A stretch of DNA of 64,000 bases from Rhizobium herbae (GCF_019511375.1 NZ_JAEUAO010000001.1:1-64000); one strand, 5' to 3'; counted from the first letter of the stretch, positions 9,632 through 20,372 are shown. Numbers and translations: made by a program. The notes: generated by a model from the letters alone, not told the origin.

Positions 9632-9835
9632 ATGGCCAAGAAAGAAGTTGCAAAGAAGACGGTTACGGTCGTTCAGACCGGTAGCCCCATTCGCCGGCCT
9701 GCCGTACAGCGCGCGACGCTGATCGGTCTCGGTCTCAACAAGATGCATCGGGTCAGCACGCTGGAAGATACGCCTTCCGTTCGTGGCATGATCCGGGCCG
9801 TCCAGCACCTCGTTCGCGTCGTCGACGAGAAGTGA
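9632..9835 (+). CDS. rpmD: 50S ribosomal protein L30
   Basis: L30, a small 23S rRNA-binding protein. It has 67 residues (59 in E. coli) with the typical [20 protein letters not shown] core and [13 protein letters not shown]-like segment. AAGGGAG upstream supports the start. It sits between rpsE and rplO. Confidence 0.97.
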   Translation: MAKKEVAKKTVTVVQTGSPIRRPAVQRATLIGLGLNKMHRVSTLEDTPSVRGMIRAVQHLVRVVDEK

Positions 9836-9848
9836 GGGGGATACCATC

Positions 9849-10319
9849 ATGAAACTGAATGAAATCAAGGACAACGAAGGCTCGACCAAGAACCGCAAGC
9901 GCCTCGGCCGCGGTATCGGCTCGGGCTCCGGCAAGACTGCCGGCCGCGGTGTCAAGGGTCAGAAGGCTCGTTCGGGCGTCGCCATCAACGGCTTCGAAGG
10001 CGGCCAGATGCCAATCTACCGCCGTCTGCCGAAGCGTGGCTTCAACAACGTCTTCCGTTCGGACTTCGTTGTCGTATCGCTCGGCCGTATCCAGACCGCA
10101 ATCGACGCCAAGAAGCTCGACGCCTCGAAGACCGTCGATGCTGCTGCCCTCAAGGCTGCCGGCGTCATCCGCCGCGCCAAGGACGGCATCCGCGTTCTGG
10201 CCGACGGTGAACTGAAGGCGAAGCTTTCGCTCGAAGTTGCCGGTGCTTCCAAGCCTGCGATCGAAAAGGTCGAAAAGGCCGGCGGCTCGATCAAGCTGCT
10301 TTCGGGCGCTGCCGAATAA
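9849..10319 (+). CDS. rplO: 50S ribosomal protein L15
   Basis: L15, a late-assembly large-subunit protein. It has 156 residues (144 in E. coli). The Gly/Arg-rich N-terminal extension ([18 protein letters not shown]) and the [18 protein letters not shown] signature are present. GAGGGGG precedes the ATG. A strong terminator follows 12 bp after the stop, separating it from secY. Confidence 0.98.
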   Translation: MKLNEIKDNEGSTKNRKRLGRGIGSGSGKTAGRGVKGQKARSGVAINGFEGGQMPIYRRLPKRGFNNVFRSDFVVVSLGRIQTAIDAKKLDASKTVDAAALKAAGVIRRAKDGIRVLADGELKAKLSLEVAGASKPAIEKVEKAGGSIKLLSGAAE

Positions 10320-10330
10320 TTTGCTGTTTG

Positions 10331-10362
10331 ATCGCCCGGTGTGCTTCACACCGGGCGATTTT
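10331..10362 (+). terminator. Intrinsic terminator after rplO
   Basis: A perfect 13-bp stem (ATCGCCCGGTGTG / CACACCGGGCGAT) with a 3-nt CTT loop is followed by TTT. It lies 12 bp after the rplO stop and is probably the end of the spc ribosomal-protein segment. Confidence 0.8.
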
Positions 10363-10448
10363 GCTCCCATATGTGAGCCTCACGCCGGAGACGGATACCA
10401 ATGTCGCGCCGGTTTCTGGAAGAAAAGCCACGGTGAGGCCAAGATTGC

Positions 10449-10477
10449 TTGACAATCCGCGTTTCAACCGGTTTAGG
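10449..10477 (+). promoter_or_regulatory. Candidate promoter for secY-adk
   Basis: A consensus -35 TTGACA at 10449-10454 is followed by a 17-bp spacer and TTTAGG at 10472-10477. It lies between the rplO terminator and secY, about 160 bp before the secY ATG. Only the -35 is strong. Confidence 0.55.
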
Positions 10478-10638
10478 CTCCCTCCGTCGCTTTGTCCTGC
10501 AGGGCAGGGTGGCACCAAACTTCTAGCATTGTCTTTCTCAAAGGCACCAGCGCCTCTTAGAAAGATAATGCCAACGGATTGACCATCGCCGCAGTTGGCC
10601 GGGCTCCCGCCGCCGGAGATGGTTACGCGGAGAAATGC

Positions 10639-11979
10639 ATGGCCTCGGCAGCGGAACAACTTGCCTCTAATCTCAATTTTTCGACGTTCGCCAAGGCGGA
10701 AGATCTGAAAAAGCGCCTCTGGTTTACCCTCGGCGCCCTTCTGGTTTACCGTCTCGGCACCTATATCCCGCTTCCCGGCCTCAATCCGGAAGCCTTTGCG
10801 CAGGCCTTCCAGGGGCAGAGCGGCGGCATCCTTGGCCTTTTCAACATGTTTTCCGGCGGCGCCGTCGAGCGTATGGCGATCTTCGCTCTCGGCATCATGC
10901 CCTATATTTCCGCCTCCATCATCGTTCAGCTTATGACCTCCGTGGTTCCTTCGCTCGAGCAGTTGAAGAAGGAAGGCGAGCAGGGCCGCAAGGTCATCAA
11001 CCAGTATACCCGCTACGGTACCGTGCTGCTCGGTACGCTGCAGGCCTATGGCATCGCAGTCGGCCTCGAGAGCGGCAACGGCCTGGTCGTCGATCCGGGT
11101 TGGTTCTTCAAGGTCTCCACGGTCATCTCGCTGCTCGGCGGCACGATGTTTTTGATGTGGCTCGGCGAGCAGATCACTTCGCGCGGCATCGGCAACGGCA
11201 TCTCGCTGATCATCTTCGCCGGCATCGTCGCCCATCTTCCGACGGCTCTTGCCGGAACGCTCGAACTCGGCCGCACGGGCGCGCTGTCGACGCCGCTCAT
11301 TCTCGCCATCATCGTCATGGTCGTCGCTGTGATCGCGCTGATCGTCTTCGTCGAGCGCGCGCAGCGCCGGCTTTTGATCCAGTATCCGAAGCGCCAGGTC
11401 GGCAACAAGATGTTCCAGGGCGATACGTCGCACCTGCCGCTGAAGCTCAATACCTCCGGCGTCATCCCGGCGATCTTTGCCTCGTCGCTGCTGCTGCTGC
11501 CCGCAACGCTTGCAGGTTTCGCGAACACCGCCTCTCTGCCGTCCTGGGCAACAACGGTCGTTGCCGCGCTTGGCCACGGCCAGCCGCTCTACATGGTACT
11601 GTACGGCGGCATGATCGCGTTCTTCGCCTTCTTCTACACGGCGATCGTCTTCAATCCGAAGGACACGGCCGACAATCTGAAGAAGCACGGCGGCTTCATT
11701 CTCGGCATCCGTCCGGGTGAACGCACCGCCGAATACATCGACTACGTCCTTACGCGCATCACCGTGCTTGGCGCCATTTACCTGATGTTCGTCTGCATTC
11801 TGCCCGAAGTCATGATCGCGCAGACCGGTGTGCCGTTCTACCTTGGTGGTACGTCGCTTTTGATTGTTGTCAGCGTGACCCTTGATACTGTAGCACAGGT
11901 ACAGGGTCACCTGATTGCTCAGCAGTATGAGGGGCTGATCAAGAAATCAAAGCTGCGTGGAGGAAAGAGGGGCCGATGA
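10639..11979 (+). CDS. secY: Preprotein translocase subunit SecY
   Basis: SecY is the ten-helix channel of the Sec translocon in the inner membrane. From the ATG at 10639 it has 446 residues (443 in E. coli). Helix 1 begins near residue 25 ([14 protein letters not shown]), followed by PLPGLNP and the FNMFSGGA plug segment. The cytoplasmic loop with [13 protein letters not shown] and the C-terminal [20 protein letters not shown] are conserved. The stop overlaps the adk start (ATGA). It has its own promoter candidate. Confidence 0.98.
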   Translation: MASAAEQLASNLNFSTFAKAEDLKKRLWFTLGALLVYRLGTYIPLPGLNPEAFAQAFQGQSGGILGLFNMFSGGAVERMAIFALGIMPYISASIIVQLMTSVVPSLEQLKKEGEQGRKVINQYTRYGTVLLGTLQAYGIAVGLESGNGLVVDPGWFFKVSTVISLLGGTMFLMWLGEQITSRGIGNGISLIIFAGIVAHLPTALAGTLELGRTGALSTPLILAIIVMVVAVIALIVFVERAQRRLLIQYPKRQVGNKMFQGDTSHLPLKLNTSGVIPAIFASSLLLLPATLAGFANTASLPSWATTVVAALGHGQPLYMVLYGGMIAFFAFFYTAIVFNPKDTADNLKKHGGFILGIRPGERTAEYIDYVLTRITVLGAIYLMFVCILPEVMIAQTGVPFYLGGTSLLIVVSVTLDTVAQVQGHLIAQQYEGLIKKSKLRGGKRGR

Positions 11980-12572
11980 GACTGATATTTTTGGGACCGC
12001 CAGGTGCCGGCAAGGGTACTCAGGCCAAGCTTCTGACCGAGAAGTACGGTATTCCTCAGCTTTCCACAGGCGACATGCTGCGTGCCGCCGTCGCCGAGCA
12101 GAGCGACGTCGGCAAGCGCGCCAAGGCTGTCATGGATGCCGGCCAGCTTGTTTCGGACGAGATCGTCAATGAAATCGTTTCGAATCGCATCGACGCGCCG
12201 GATTGTGCGCACGGCTTCATCCTCGACGGTTATCCGCGAACCGTTCCGCAGGCGGTCGCGCTCGGCAAGATGCTCGAAGGCAAGGGGCTCCGCCTCGATG
12301 CCGTAATCGAGCTCAAGGTCGATGAAGGCGCCCTTGTGCGGCGCATGGAGAATCGCGTAGCAGAAACACTCGCCGCTGGCGGCAAGGTTCGCTCCGACGA
12401 CAACCCGGAAGCGTTCAAGAAGCGCCTCGTCGAATATCGTGAAAAGACGGCGCCGCTGTCTGAGCACTATGCGGCAACGGGCGAGCTCAAGACGGTTGAC
12501 GGGATGGCATCGGTTGAAACGGTGACATCGGAAATCAACAGGATACTGGCAACGGCTTCGGCCGACGCCTAA
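11976..12572 (+). CDS. adk: Adenylate kinase, short-LID type
   Basis: Cytoplasmic enzyme converting AMP and ATP to two ADP. The P-loop [14 protein letters not shown] lies at residues 7-20, and the AMP-binding STGDMLR and DGYPRT motifs follow. It has 198 residues, shorter than the 214 of E. coli, because the roughly 25-residue LID insertion is replaced by a short loop ([16 protein letters not shown]). That form is common in alphaproteobacteria. It is translationally coupled to secY by a 4-bp overlap. Confidence 0.98.
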   Translation: MRLIFLGPPGAGKGTQAKLLTEKYGIPQLSTGDMLRAAVAEQSDVGKRAKAVMDAGQLVSDEIVNEIVSNRIDAPDCAHGFILDGYPRTVPQAVALGKMLEGKGLRLDAVIELKVDEGALVRRMENRVAETLAAGGKVRSDDNPEAFKKRLVEYREKTAPLSEHYAATGELKTVDGMASVETVTSEINRILATASADA

Positions 12573-12803
12573 AAAGGCCCTTTCTTGAAAAAGGACGGGC
12601 GGGGAGTTGACTTTTTCAGCCGATTCCTTCAAAGACCGCGCTAACTCGCTGCATGCAAGGGATCGGCGCGGATTTCAAAACAACGAAGTCCGGGCGCGAT
12701 TCTTTTGACGTGTTCCGAACACCACTTTAACAGTCGGTCTTTTTTAAGGCTGCATAACGAAGCACCTATTGCCGGATGGCAACTGGAAGCAAGGAGAACA
12801 GGC

Positions 12804-13172
12804 GTGGCTCGTATCGCTGGCGTCAACATCCCGACGGCAAAGCGCGTGGTAATCGCGCTCCGTTACATTCACGGGATCGGTCCGAAATTCGCACAGGAAA
12901 TCGTCGAGAAGGTCGGTATCCCGGCCGAACGTCGCGTGCATCAGCTGACGGATGCTGAAGTTCTTCAGATCCGCGAAACCATCGACCGCGACTATCAGGT
13001 CGAAGGCGATCTGCGTCGCGAGACCTCGATGAACATCAAGCGCCTGATGGACCTCGGCTGCTATCGCGGCCTGCGTCATCGTCGCTCGCTGCCGGTTCGC
13101 GGTCAGCGTACGCACACCAATGCCCGCACCCGCAAGGGCCCGGCAAAGGCGATCGCAGGTAAGAAGAAGTAA
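12804..13172 (+). CDS. rpsM: 30S ribosomal protein S13
   Basis: S13 of the subunit head, contacting P-site tRNA and forming bridge B1. It starts at a GTG with AAGGAG at 12791-12796. This gives 122 residues and the conserved N-terminus [14 protein letters not shown]; an upstream start would add an unconserved leader. The C-terminal [19 protein letters not shown] tail is intact. It heads the alpha operon, 231 bp after adk, and a terminator-like hairpin follows it. Confidence 0.98.
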   Translation: MARIAGVNIPTAKRVVIALRYIHGIGPKFAQEIVEKVGIPAERRVHQLTDAEVLQIRETIDRDYQVEGDLRRETSMNIKRLMDLGCYRGLRHRRSLPVRGQRTHTNARTRKGPAKAIAGKKK

Positions 13173-13193
13173 TTTCCCTGAAAGGGGAAGTGC

Positions 13194-13223
13194 AGAGGCT
13201 GGCGCCCGGCGCCGGCCTCTTTT
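13194..13223 (+). terminator. Terminator-like hairpin after rpsM
   Basis: A 12-bp stem with one T-G wobble (AGAGGCTGGCGC / GCGCCGGCCTCT), a 3-nt loop and a TTT run lies 21 bp after the rpsM stop. It would separate rpsM from rpsK or attenuate transcription into it. Confidence 0.65.
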
Positions 13224-13252
13224 GTGGTTTCGGAAGGGCGCTTAATGCGGCC

Positions 13253-13282
13253 TCCGGTGGAGCTGCTGGAATTACGGCAGTG
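13253..13282 (+). repeat. Leader repeat copy 1, hairpin-forming
   Basis: First of two 30-bp direct repeats before rpsK that differ at 4 positions. The inner part folds as GCTGCTG-GAATTA-CGGCAGT, and an outer stem GCGGC (13247-13251) / GCCGC (13291-13295) can enclose it. The function is unknown. Confidence 0.55.
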
Positions 13283-13351
13283 ACGATATCGCCGCGCGGT
13301 TCGGGCTCTCCGTTCGCGCATAGTGAAATTCAGGGCGGGGGTGTTCCTCTG

Positions 13352-13381
13352 TCCGGTGGAGCCGCTGGTGTTACGGCGGTG
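13352..13381 (+). repeat. Leader repeat copy 2, hairpin-forming
   Basis: Second copy, ending 23 bp before the rpsK ATG. It folds as GCCGCTG-GTGTTA-CGGCGGT. Relative to copy 1, a T-A pair has become C-G, so the stem is preserved by a compensatory change. An outer stem CTCTG (13347-13351) / CAGAG (13382-13386) encloses it. Confidence 0.55.
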
Positions 13382-13404
13382 CAGAGATCAACGAAAGGTA
13401 TACC

Positions 13405-13794
13405 ATGGCCAAGGAAGCCACACGCGTTCGCCGTCGCGAGCGTAAAAACATTTCCACGGGCGTTGCGCACGTCAACTCGTCGTTCAACAACACGATGATC
13501 ACCATCACCGACGCACAGGGCAATGCGATCGCCTGGTCGTCGGCTGGTTCGAAGGGCTTCAAGGGCTCGCGCAAGTCGACCCCGTTCGCAGCGCAGATGG
13601 CTGCTGAAGATGCGGCCAAGAAGGCCCAGGAACACGGCATGAAGACGCTGGAAGTCGAAGTTTGCGGTCCGGGTTCCGGCCGTGAATCGGCTCTGCGCGC
13701 TCTGCAGGCTGCCGGCTTCATGATCACCTCGATCCGTGACGTGACCCCGATCCCGCACAACGGCTGCCGCCCGCGCAAGAAGCGCCGCGTCTGA
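13405..13794 (+). CDS. rpsK: 30S ribosomal protein S11
   Basis: S11 forms the platform and contacts E-site mRNA. It is 129 residues, exactly the E. coli length, with [15 protein letters not shown] and the C-terminal [25 protein letters not shown] site precedes the ATG. It is preceded by two covarying tandem hairpins and followed by hairpins before rpoA. Confidence 0.98.
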   Translation: MAKEATRVRRRERKNISTGVAHVNSSFNNTMITITDAQGNAIAWSSAGSKGFKGSRKSTPFAAQMAAEDAAKKAQEHGMKTLEVEVCGPGSGRESALRALQAAGFMITSIRDVTPIPHNGCRPRKKRRV

Positions 13795-13851
13795 TCAGTG
13801 ACATTCATCAAGCCGGTGGAGGCCATGCTTCCTCCGGCGCTTCAAGGCTCG

Positions 13852-13876
13852 GTTGCCACGATTGGATGGTGGCAAC
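13852..13876 (+). repeat. Hairpin before rpoA
   Basis: An 8-bp perfect inverted repeat (GTTGCCAC / GTGGCAAC) with a 9-nt loop ends 18 bp before the rpoA ATG. No T-run follows, so it is not a terminator; it could affect rpoA translation or mRNA processing. Confidence 0.4.
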
Positions 13877-13894
13877 GAACGGAAGGCAAGACAT

Positions 13895-14905
13895 ATGATT
13901 CAGAAAAACTGGCAGGAACTGATCAAGCCGAACAAGGTGGAGTTCTCCTCCTCCGGCCGCACCAAGGTTAGCCTTGTTGCCGAGCCGCTGGAGCGTGGCT
14001 TCGGCCTGACGCTCGGCAACGCGCTTCGCCGCGTTCTTCTGTCGTCGCTTCGCGGCGCTGCGGTAACCGCAGTGCAGATCGACGGCGTGCTGCACGAATT
14101 CTCCTCGATCCCGGGCGTTCGGGAAGACGTGACGGACATCGTGCTCAACATCAAGGAAATCGCCATCAAGATGGACGGCGATGATTCCAAGCGCATGGTC
14201 GTGCGCAAGCAGGGTCCGGGCGTTGTAACCGCCGGTGACATCCAGACGGTTGGCGATATCGAAATCCTCAACCCGAACCACGTGATCTGCACCCTCGACG
14301 AGGGCGCCGAGATCCGCATGGAATTCACCGTCAACAACGGCAAGGGCTACGTGCCGGCCGATCGCAACCGTTCGGAAGATGCGCCGATCGGCCTCATCCC
14401 GGTCGACAGCCTGTATTCGCCGGTCAAGAAAGTGTCCTACAAGGTGGAAAACACCCGCGAAGGCCAGGTTCTCGACTACGACAAGCTGTCCATGCAGATT
14501 GAAACCGATGGTTCCGTCACCGGTGAAGATGCAGTCGCTTTCGCGGCCCGCATCCTTCAGGACCAGCTCGGCGTCTTCGTCAACTTCGACGAACCGCAGA
14601 AGGAAGCCGAAGAAGAAGCCGTTACCGAACTGGCGTTCAACCCGGCGCTCCTCAAGAAGGTCGACGAACTGGAACTTTCCGTACGTTCGGCCAACTGCCT
14701 GAAGAACGACAACATCGTTTATATCGGCGATCTCATTCAGAAGACCGAGGCCGAAATGCTTCGCACTCCGAACTTTGGTCGCAAGTCGCTGAACGAAATC
14801 AAGGAAGTTCTCGCTTCCATGGGCCTGCACCTCGGCATGGAAGTGCCGGCGTGGCCTCCCGAGAACATCGAAGATCTCGCCAAGCGCTACGAAGACCAGT
14901 ATTGA
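13895..14905 (+). CDS. rpoA: RNA polymerase alpha subunit
   Basis: Alpha subunit of RNA polymerase, which dimerises to start enzyme assembly. The ATG at 13895 gives 336 residues (329 in E. coli) and the conserved [12 protein letters not shown] start; an upstream GTG in frame is less likely. The N-terminal assembly domain ([20 protein letters not shown] near residue 32) and the C-terminal DNA-binding domain ([15 protein letters not shown], then [11 protein letters not shown]) are both present. GGAAGG lies upstream. Confidence 0.99.
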   Translation: MIQKNWQELIKPNKVEFSSSGRTKVSLVAEPLERGFGLTLGNALRRVLLSSLRGAAVTAVQIDGVLHEFSSIPGVREDVTDIVLNIKEIAIKMDGDDSKRMVVRKQGPGVVTAGDIQTVGDIEILNPNHVICTLDEGAEIRMEFTVNNGKGYVPADRNRSEDAPIGLIPVDSLYSPVKKVSYKVENTREGQVLDYDKLSMQIETDGSVTGEDAVAFAARILQDQLGVFVNFDEPQKEAEEEAVTELAFNPALLKKVDELELSVRSANCLKNDNIVYIGDLIQKTEAEMLRTPNFGRKSLNEIKEVLASMGLHLGMEVPAWPPENIEDLAKRYEDQY

Positions 14906-14912
14906 GCAAACA

Positions 14913-14937
14913 AAAGGCAGGTTAACCCTCTGCCTTT
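14913..14937 (+). terminator. Weak hairpin after rpoA
   Basis: An 8-bp stem (AAAGGCAG / CTGCCTTT) with a 9-nt loop starts 7 bp after the rpoA stop. The 3' arm ends in TTTCCCC, so any termination is probably partial. A second weaker hairpin (GCAGGCCCC / GGGG-AA-CCTGC) lies just before rplQ. Confidence 0.35.
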
Positions 14938-15028
14938 CCCCGTCAAACAGCAGGCATTGCGCCTGTATGTGCCAGGAAACGGCAGGCCCCAATAAGAGAA
15001 GGGGAACCTGCATTGAAGGAGAAAACCA

Positions 15029-15454
15029 ATGCGTCATCGCAAGGCCGGTCGCAAGCTGGGCATGACCGCCAGCCACCGCAAGGCAATGTTCGCCAACATG
15101 GCCGCATCGCTCATCGAACATGAGCAGATCGTCACCACCCTGCCGAAGGCAAAGGAAATCCGCCCGATCGTCGAGAAGCTCGTCACGCTCGGCAAGCGCG
15201 GTGACCTGCACGCCCGCCGTCAGGCCATCTCGCAGATCCGCGACGTTGCTGTCGTGGGCAAGCTGTTCGATGCCATCGCATCCCGCTACGCCACCCGCAA
15301 CGGCGGTTACCTGCGCATCATGAAGGCCGGCTTCCGCCACGGCGACAACGCGGCTCTCGCCGTCATCGAATTCGTTGACCGCGACACCTCGGCCAAGGGC
15401 GCCAAGGACATCGCTCGCGTTGCCGCCGAAGCAGAAGCTGCCGACGCTGCATAA
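15029..15454 (+). CDS. rplQ: 50S ribosomal protein L17
   Basis: L17 lies near the tunnel exit. It has 141 residues (127 in E. coli), with the invariant [21 protein letters not shown]-terminus and an Ala-rich C-terminal extension. GAAGGAG is an excellent ribosome binding site. A strong terminator 25 bp after the stop ends the ribosomal-protein cluster. Confidence 0.98.
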   Translation: MRHRKAGRKLGMTASHRKAMFANMAASLIEHEQIVTTLPKAKEIRPIVEKLVTLGKRGDLHARRQAISQIRDVAVVGKLFDAIASRYATRNGGYLRIMKAGFRHGDNAALAVIEFVDRDTSAKGAKDIARVAAEAEAADAA

Positions 15455-15479
15455 GCTTTCCGTTTGATCGGAAGATGGG

Positions 15480-15507
15480 ACAGCCGGGCCGAAAGCCCGG
15501 CTGTTTT
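15480..15507 (+). terminator. Intrinsic terminator after rplQ
   Basis: A perfect 10-bp stem (ACAGCCGGGC / GCCCGGCTGT) with a 5-nt CGAAA loop is followed by TTT. It marks the end of the alpha operon. Confidence 0.85.
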
Positions 15508-15613
15508 GCGTTGCGCGGATCGGTGACCGTTTTTCTGTCTCCGGTCGTCTTTGCTTTTTGTCCCTGACATCCTATCTGTCTTTCCCGACAATCGATTTGG
15601 CAGGATGCCCCGC

Positions 15614-17082
<1,469 letters not shown>

Positions 17083-17086
<4 letters not shown>

Positions 17087-18393
17087 GCGACCTGTTTTCT
17101 CCGATCGAACCGGCAGGCATGAGCGAAAAACGACCGCTGGCAGATCGGTTGCGGCCGCAAACCTTGGCCGAGGTCACCGGCCAGCAGCATCTGACGGGCG
17201 AGGACGGTGTTCTTGCGCGCATGATCGCGTCCGGCTCGCTCGGCTCGATGATCTTCTGGGGGCCGCCAGGAACGGGCAAGACGACGGTTGCCCGGCTGCT
17301 GTCGGGCGAAGCTGGGCTTGCGTTTGAACAGATATCGGCGATTTTCTCGGGCGTTGCGGATTTGAAGCGTGTGTTCGAATCGGCCCGCGCCCGCCGCATG
17401 TCCGGTCGTCAGACGCTGCTCTTCGTCGATGAGATCCATCGCTTCAACCGCGCCCAGCAGGACAGTTTCCTGCCCGTCATGGAAGACGGGACGGTCATTC
17501 TGGTCGGCGCCACGACGGAAAACCCGTCCTTCGAGCTCAATGCCGCTCTTCTGTCGCGCGCCCGTGTCCTGACGTTCAAACCGCATGACGAGGCGAGCCT
17601 TGCCGAACTCTTGGCGCGTGCCGAACAGGTGGAGGGAAAGCCCCTGCCGCTCGATGCCGATGCACGCGCCAGCCTGGTGCGCATGGCCGATGGCGACGGC
17701 CGGGCGGTGCTGACGCTCGCCGAGGAGGTCTGGCGGGCGGCGCGCAAGGATGAAGTGTTCGATGCCAACGCCGTGCAGGAGATCGTCCAGCGGCGCGCGC
17801 CGGTTTACGACAAGGGGCAGGACGGCCACTACAATCTGATCTCCGCCCTGCATAAATCGGTGCGCGGCTCGGACCCTGACGCGGCACTCTATTATCTCTG
17901 CCGGATGTTCGATGCCGGCGAGGACCCTCTCTATCTCGGGCGGCGGCTGGTGCGCATGGCGGTCGAGGATATCGGCCTTGCCGATCCGCAGGCGCTGGTG
18001 ATCTGCAATGCCGCCAAGGATGCCTATGACTATCTCGGCTCGCCGGAGGGCGAACTGGCGCTGGCGCAGGCCTGCGTCTATCTCGCCACCGCGCCGAAGT
18101 CGAACGCCGTTTATACCGCTTACAAGTCAGCGATGCGCGCCGCCAAGGAGAACGGCTCGCTGCTGCCGCCGAAGCACATCCTCAATGCCCCGACCAAGTT
18201 GATGAAGGGCGAGGGCTACGGCGACGGCTATCGCTACGACCACGACGAACCGGATGCGTTTTCGGGGCAGGACTACTTCCCTGAGAAGATGGGCCGCAAG
18301 ATTTTCTACGATCCGCCCGAGCGCGGCTTCGAGCGCGATATCCGCAAACGCCTCGAGTGGTGGGCAAAGCTCCGGAAGGAGCGTGGCCAGTAG
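17083..18393 (+). CDS. rarA: Replication-associated recombination protein A (AAA ATPase)
   Basis: RarA/MgsA acts at stalled replication forks, relates to clamp-loader ATPases and interacts with SSB. It has 436 residues. Walker A is GPPGTGKTTVARLL near residue 63, Walker B is LLFVDEIHRFN, and the sensor segment GATTENPSFELN follows. The C-terminal part has the MgsA tetramerisation region (SVRGSDPDAALYYLCRM-like). The ATG lies in a 4-bp overlap with the protease gene, so the two are coupled even though their functions differ. Confidence 0.95.
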
Positions 18394-18456
18394 GGCACAC
18401 CAGCCATGCATGCCGGGCTCTTGCCAGCGTCAGGTCCGGATGGCATGGATTGCCAA

Positions 18457-18541
18457 TGCAGACGGCTGCACGGGATCAAGCCATCGTTTGATAACCGAAC
18501 ATCCGCGAGGACGGCCTCGCTCCGTTGAACGGGGTTAAATC
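18457..18541 (+). promoter_or_regulatory. Guanidine-II (mini-ykkC) riboswitch upstream of sugE
   Basis: Two hairpins with ACGG tetraloops, the hallmark of the guanidine-II class, stand in tandem. P1 is TGCAG-ACGG-CTGCA (18457-18470) and P2 is GCGAGG-ACGG-CCTCGC (18505-18520), with a 34-nt linker. Downstream, CCGT (18522-18525) can pair with ACGG (18529-18532), which would cover part of the CGGGG ribosome binding site seven bases before the GTG. Guanidine binding to this class frees the ribosome binding site. Control of a sugE guanidinium exporter is the expected partner. Confidence 0.85.
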
Positions 18542-18856
18542 GTGGCCTGGATCATTCTTTTCCTCGCAGGACTTCTCGAAATCGGCTGGGCGATCGGCCT
18601 CAAATACACCGACGGCTTTACCAGGCTCACGCCGACGGTCTTGACCGCGACCTCCATGGTGGCAAGCGTCGTTCTGCTCGGTATTGCGGTTCGGACATTG
18701 CCGCTCGGTACGGCTTACGCCGTGTGGACAGGTGTCGGCATGGTGGGAACGGTCATTCTCGGCATCGTGCTTTTCGCAGAGCCGGCCACCGCCATGCGCC
18801 TTGGCTGCATCTCGTTGATTATCGCCGGCATCGCCGGGCTGAAGCTGACGGCCTGA
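18542..18856 (+). CDS. sugE: Guanidinium exporter of the small multidrug resistance family (SugE/Gdx)
   Basis: A four-helix inner-membrane proton antiporter of 104 residues; SugE/Gdx proteins export guanidinium. The conserved Glu in helix 1 (LAGLLEIGWAIGLKY, residue 13) and the helix 3 GTAYAVWTGVGMVG signature fit the Gdx subtype. It starts at GTG, directly behind a guanidine-II riboswitch, which strongly supports the substrate. A terminator follows 12 bp after the stop. Confidence 0.95.
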   Translation: MAWIILFLAGLLEIGWAIGLKYTDGFTRLTPTVLTATSMVASVVLLGIAVRTLPLGTAYAVWTGVGMVGTVILGIVLFAEPATAMRLGCISLIIAGIAGLKLTA

Positions 18857-18868
18857 AGCAGGCGCGAG

Positions 18869-18903
18869 CGGGCTGCGTCAAAACGGGCGCAGCCCGGTCT
18901 TTT
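18869..18903 (+). terminator. Intrinsic terminator after sugE
   Basis: A perfect 9-bp stem (CGGGCTGCG / CGCAGCCCG) with a 10-nt loop is followed by GTCTTTT. It separates sugE from the convergent ATP12 gene. Confidence 0.75.
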
Positions 18904-18928
18904 GGGGCCATTCCGAGGTGTTCAATTT

Positions 18929-19714
18929 TCAGCGCAACGCGTCGAGCGTCGCGGTGGCCGCCTGCATGTCCCGCCAGCGGTTCTCGCGACGTTGGAAGGC
19001 TTCGTCATCCGTGCCCCAATGCTCGATCTGCCAGTCCTCGTCGAGATGGGCGAGTGCCCATGCTTCTTCAGCGGAAAGCCGTTTCTCGGCGAAAGCCAAG
19101 GCGAGCAGGGCGGACCCGGTGAGGGTAGTGATGGTGTGCAGGCAGGAAAGGCCGAGCGGCGTCGCATGGGCGCGCAATGCGTCGGCATAGGCGTTGATCG
19201 CCGCGCTTGGCTGCGTCTGATGCATCACGCCTTCGGCGAGGATGAAGCGCGCGCCGAGTTTTTCGGCGGCCCAGGACATCACCGGATCCCATCGTTCGGT
19301 CTGCCGCGCTACGAGCCCTTCCGGCTCGCTGGCGCGGTAGCAGAGGAGATCGGTCCCGGCAAAATTCAGAATGTCTTCGAAGACGGCACGAATATCCTTC
19401 GCGACACCGTCGATTGCGGTGTTGGCAAGCCGAGTGACGGGCATTGTCGCCGGGTCGATCACTTCCTTCTGTGCATCCCATTCGGCCGCCAGCAGTTCGG
19501 CGACGCGGGCCGTCGGCGCAGTCAACGGCTGCTTTGCCGGCGTGCGGACGGTGCGTCCGTCAAGCAGAATGGCGTAGCCGCCGTCTTCGGCAGGGCCGAT
19601 CCCGACGGTCGAGTAGAATCGCTTGGGCAGCGGCTTCAGCATCTGTATCTGCGCGCGGCGCACGGGATCCGGATCGCTGAGCGCCCCTGTCAGATCGTCG
19701 CGAATATCAGCCAT
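18929..19714 (-). CDS. ATP12-family F1-ATPase assembly chaperone
   Basis: Homolog of mitochondrial ATP12, which chaperones the F1-ATPase alpha subunit during assembly; alphaproteobacteria share it with mitochondria. It has 261 residues. The N-terminal LPKRFYSTVGIGPAEDGGYA region and the central DLLCYRASEPEGL and WDPVMSWAAEKLG segments are typical. The start overlaps the end of the upstream HAD gene by 8 bp. It is the last gene of a three-gene minus-strand operon. Confidence 0.93.
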   Translation of the reverse strand: MADIRDDLTGALSDPDPVRRAQIQMLKPLPKRFYSTVGIGPAEDGGYAILLDGRTVRTPAKQPLTAPTARVAELLAAEWDAQKEVIDPATMPVTRLANTAIDGVAKDIRAVFEDILNFAGTDLLCYRASEPEGLVARQTERWDPVMSWAAEKLGARFILAEGVMHQTQPSAAINAYADALRAHATPLGLSCLHTITTLTGSALLALAFAEKRLSAEEAWALAHLDEDWQIEHWGTDDEAFQRRENRWRDMQAATATLDALR

Positions 19715-20372
19715 GATAGGTCTCCATCCAGTCCAGGATATCCATCGGAACATGGGCTATGTGGTCCGCCCCGGCCTCGATGAGTTCGCAAACCGAGGCA
19801 TAGCCCCAGGAAACGCCGATCGCGGCAGCACCGGCGCTCCTGGCCATCTGCATGTCATAGATCGCGTCGCCGACCACGATCGTGTCCTTCGGGTCGATGC
19901 CGGCCTGCGAGCAGCACTCCGTCACCATCGCCGGATGTGGCTTCGACGGGCAGTCATCGGCGGTTCTGGAAACGAAGAATGTCTTTTCATAACCGTGCCT
20001 TGCGCAGATCTGATCAAGTCCGCGGCGTGACTTTCCCGTAACGGCACCCAGGATAACTGCATCGCGTGCCGAAAGCGTGGCGATGAGCGCTTCAATGCCC
20101 GGAAAAAGCGGCTCGCGAAAGTCCATCTCGGCCCGGACGCCACCATAGATCTTCTTGTAGTGCGCCGTCATGGCAAGCGCGCGATCGTCCACATGCGGCT
20201 GATGCATCAGCCGGGCGATGGCGATATCGAGCGTCAGACCGATGATGCCCTTGGTGGCGTCGAGGGAGACGCGGGCAAGGCCGAAGTCCTCGAAGGTTCG
20301 CGCCATGACCTCATGGATGAGGCCGGCGCTGTCGACGAGCGTGCCGTCGCAATCGAAAAGAACGAGCTTCAT
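19707..20372 (-). CDS. HAD-superfamily phosphatase (phosphoglycolate phosphatase-like)
   Basis: A 221-residue HAD hydrolase with the nucleophile motif DCDGTLVDS at residues 7-15, motif II in GAVTGKSRRG, and motif IV in VVGDAIYDMQMARSAGA. The cap region resembles the phosphoglycolate phosphatase and beta-phosphoglucomutase group, but the substrate cannot be read from sequence. The start overlaps the stop of the pseudouridine synthase gene by one base, and the end overlaps the ATP12 gene by 8 bp. Confidence 0.88.
   Translation of the reverse strand: MKLVLFDCDGTLVDSAGLIHEVMARTFEDFGLARVSLDATKGIIGLTLDIAIARLMHQPHVDDRALAMTAHYKKIYGGVRAEMDFREPLFPGIEALIATLSARDAVILGAVTGKSRRGLDQICARHGYEKTFFVSRTADDCPSKPHPAMVTECCSQAGIDPKDTIVVGDAIYDMQMARSAGAAAIGVSWGYASVCELIEAGADHIAHVPMDILDWMETYHG

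Larger units (their letters stand above)
10320..10638 (+). other. rplO-secY spacer
   Basis: This 319-bp gap contains a strong terminator (10331-10362) and a good sigma70-type promoter (10449-10477), and no credible gene. An in-frame TTG at 10579 could extend SecY by 20 codons but lacks the conserved start context. Confidence 0.7.

Noticed and set aside
13253-13282. Resemblance of GAGCTG..GGAATTAC to the complement of a rRNA 530-loop
   Set aside because: The match is short and interrupted and better fits the eukaryotic sequence than the bacterial one; probably coincidence.
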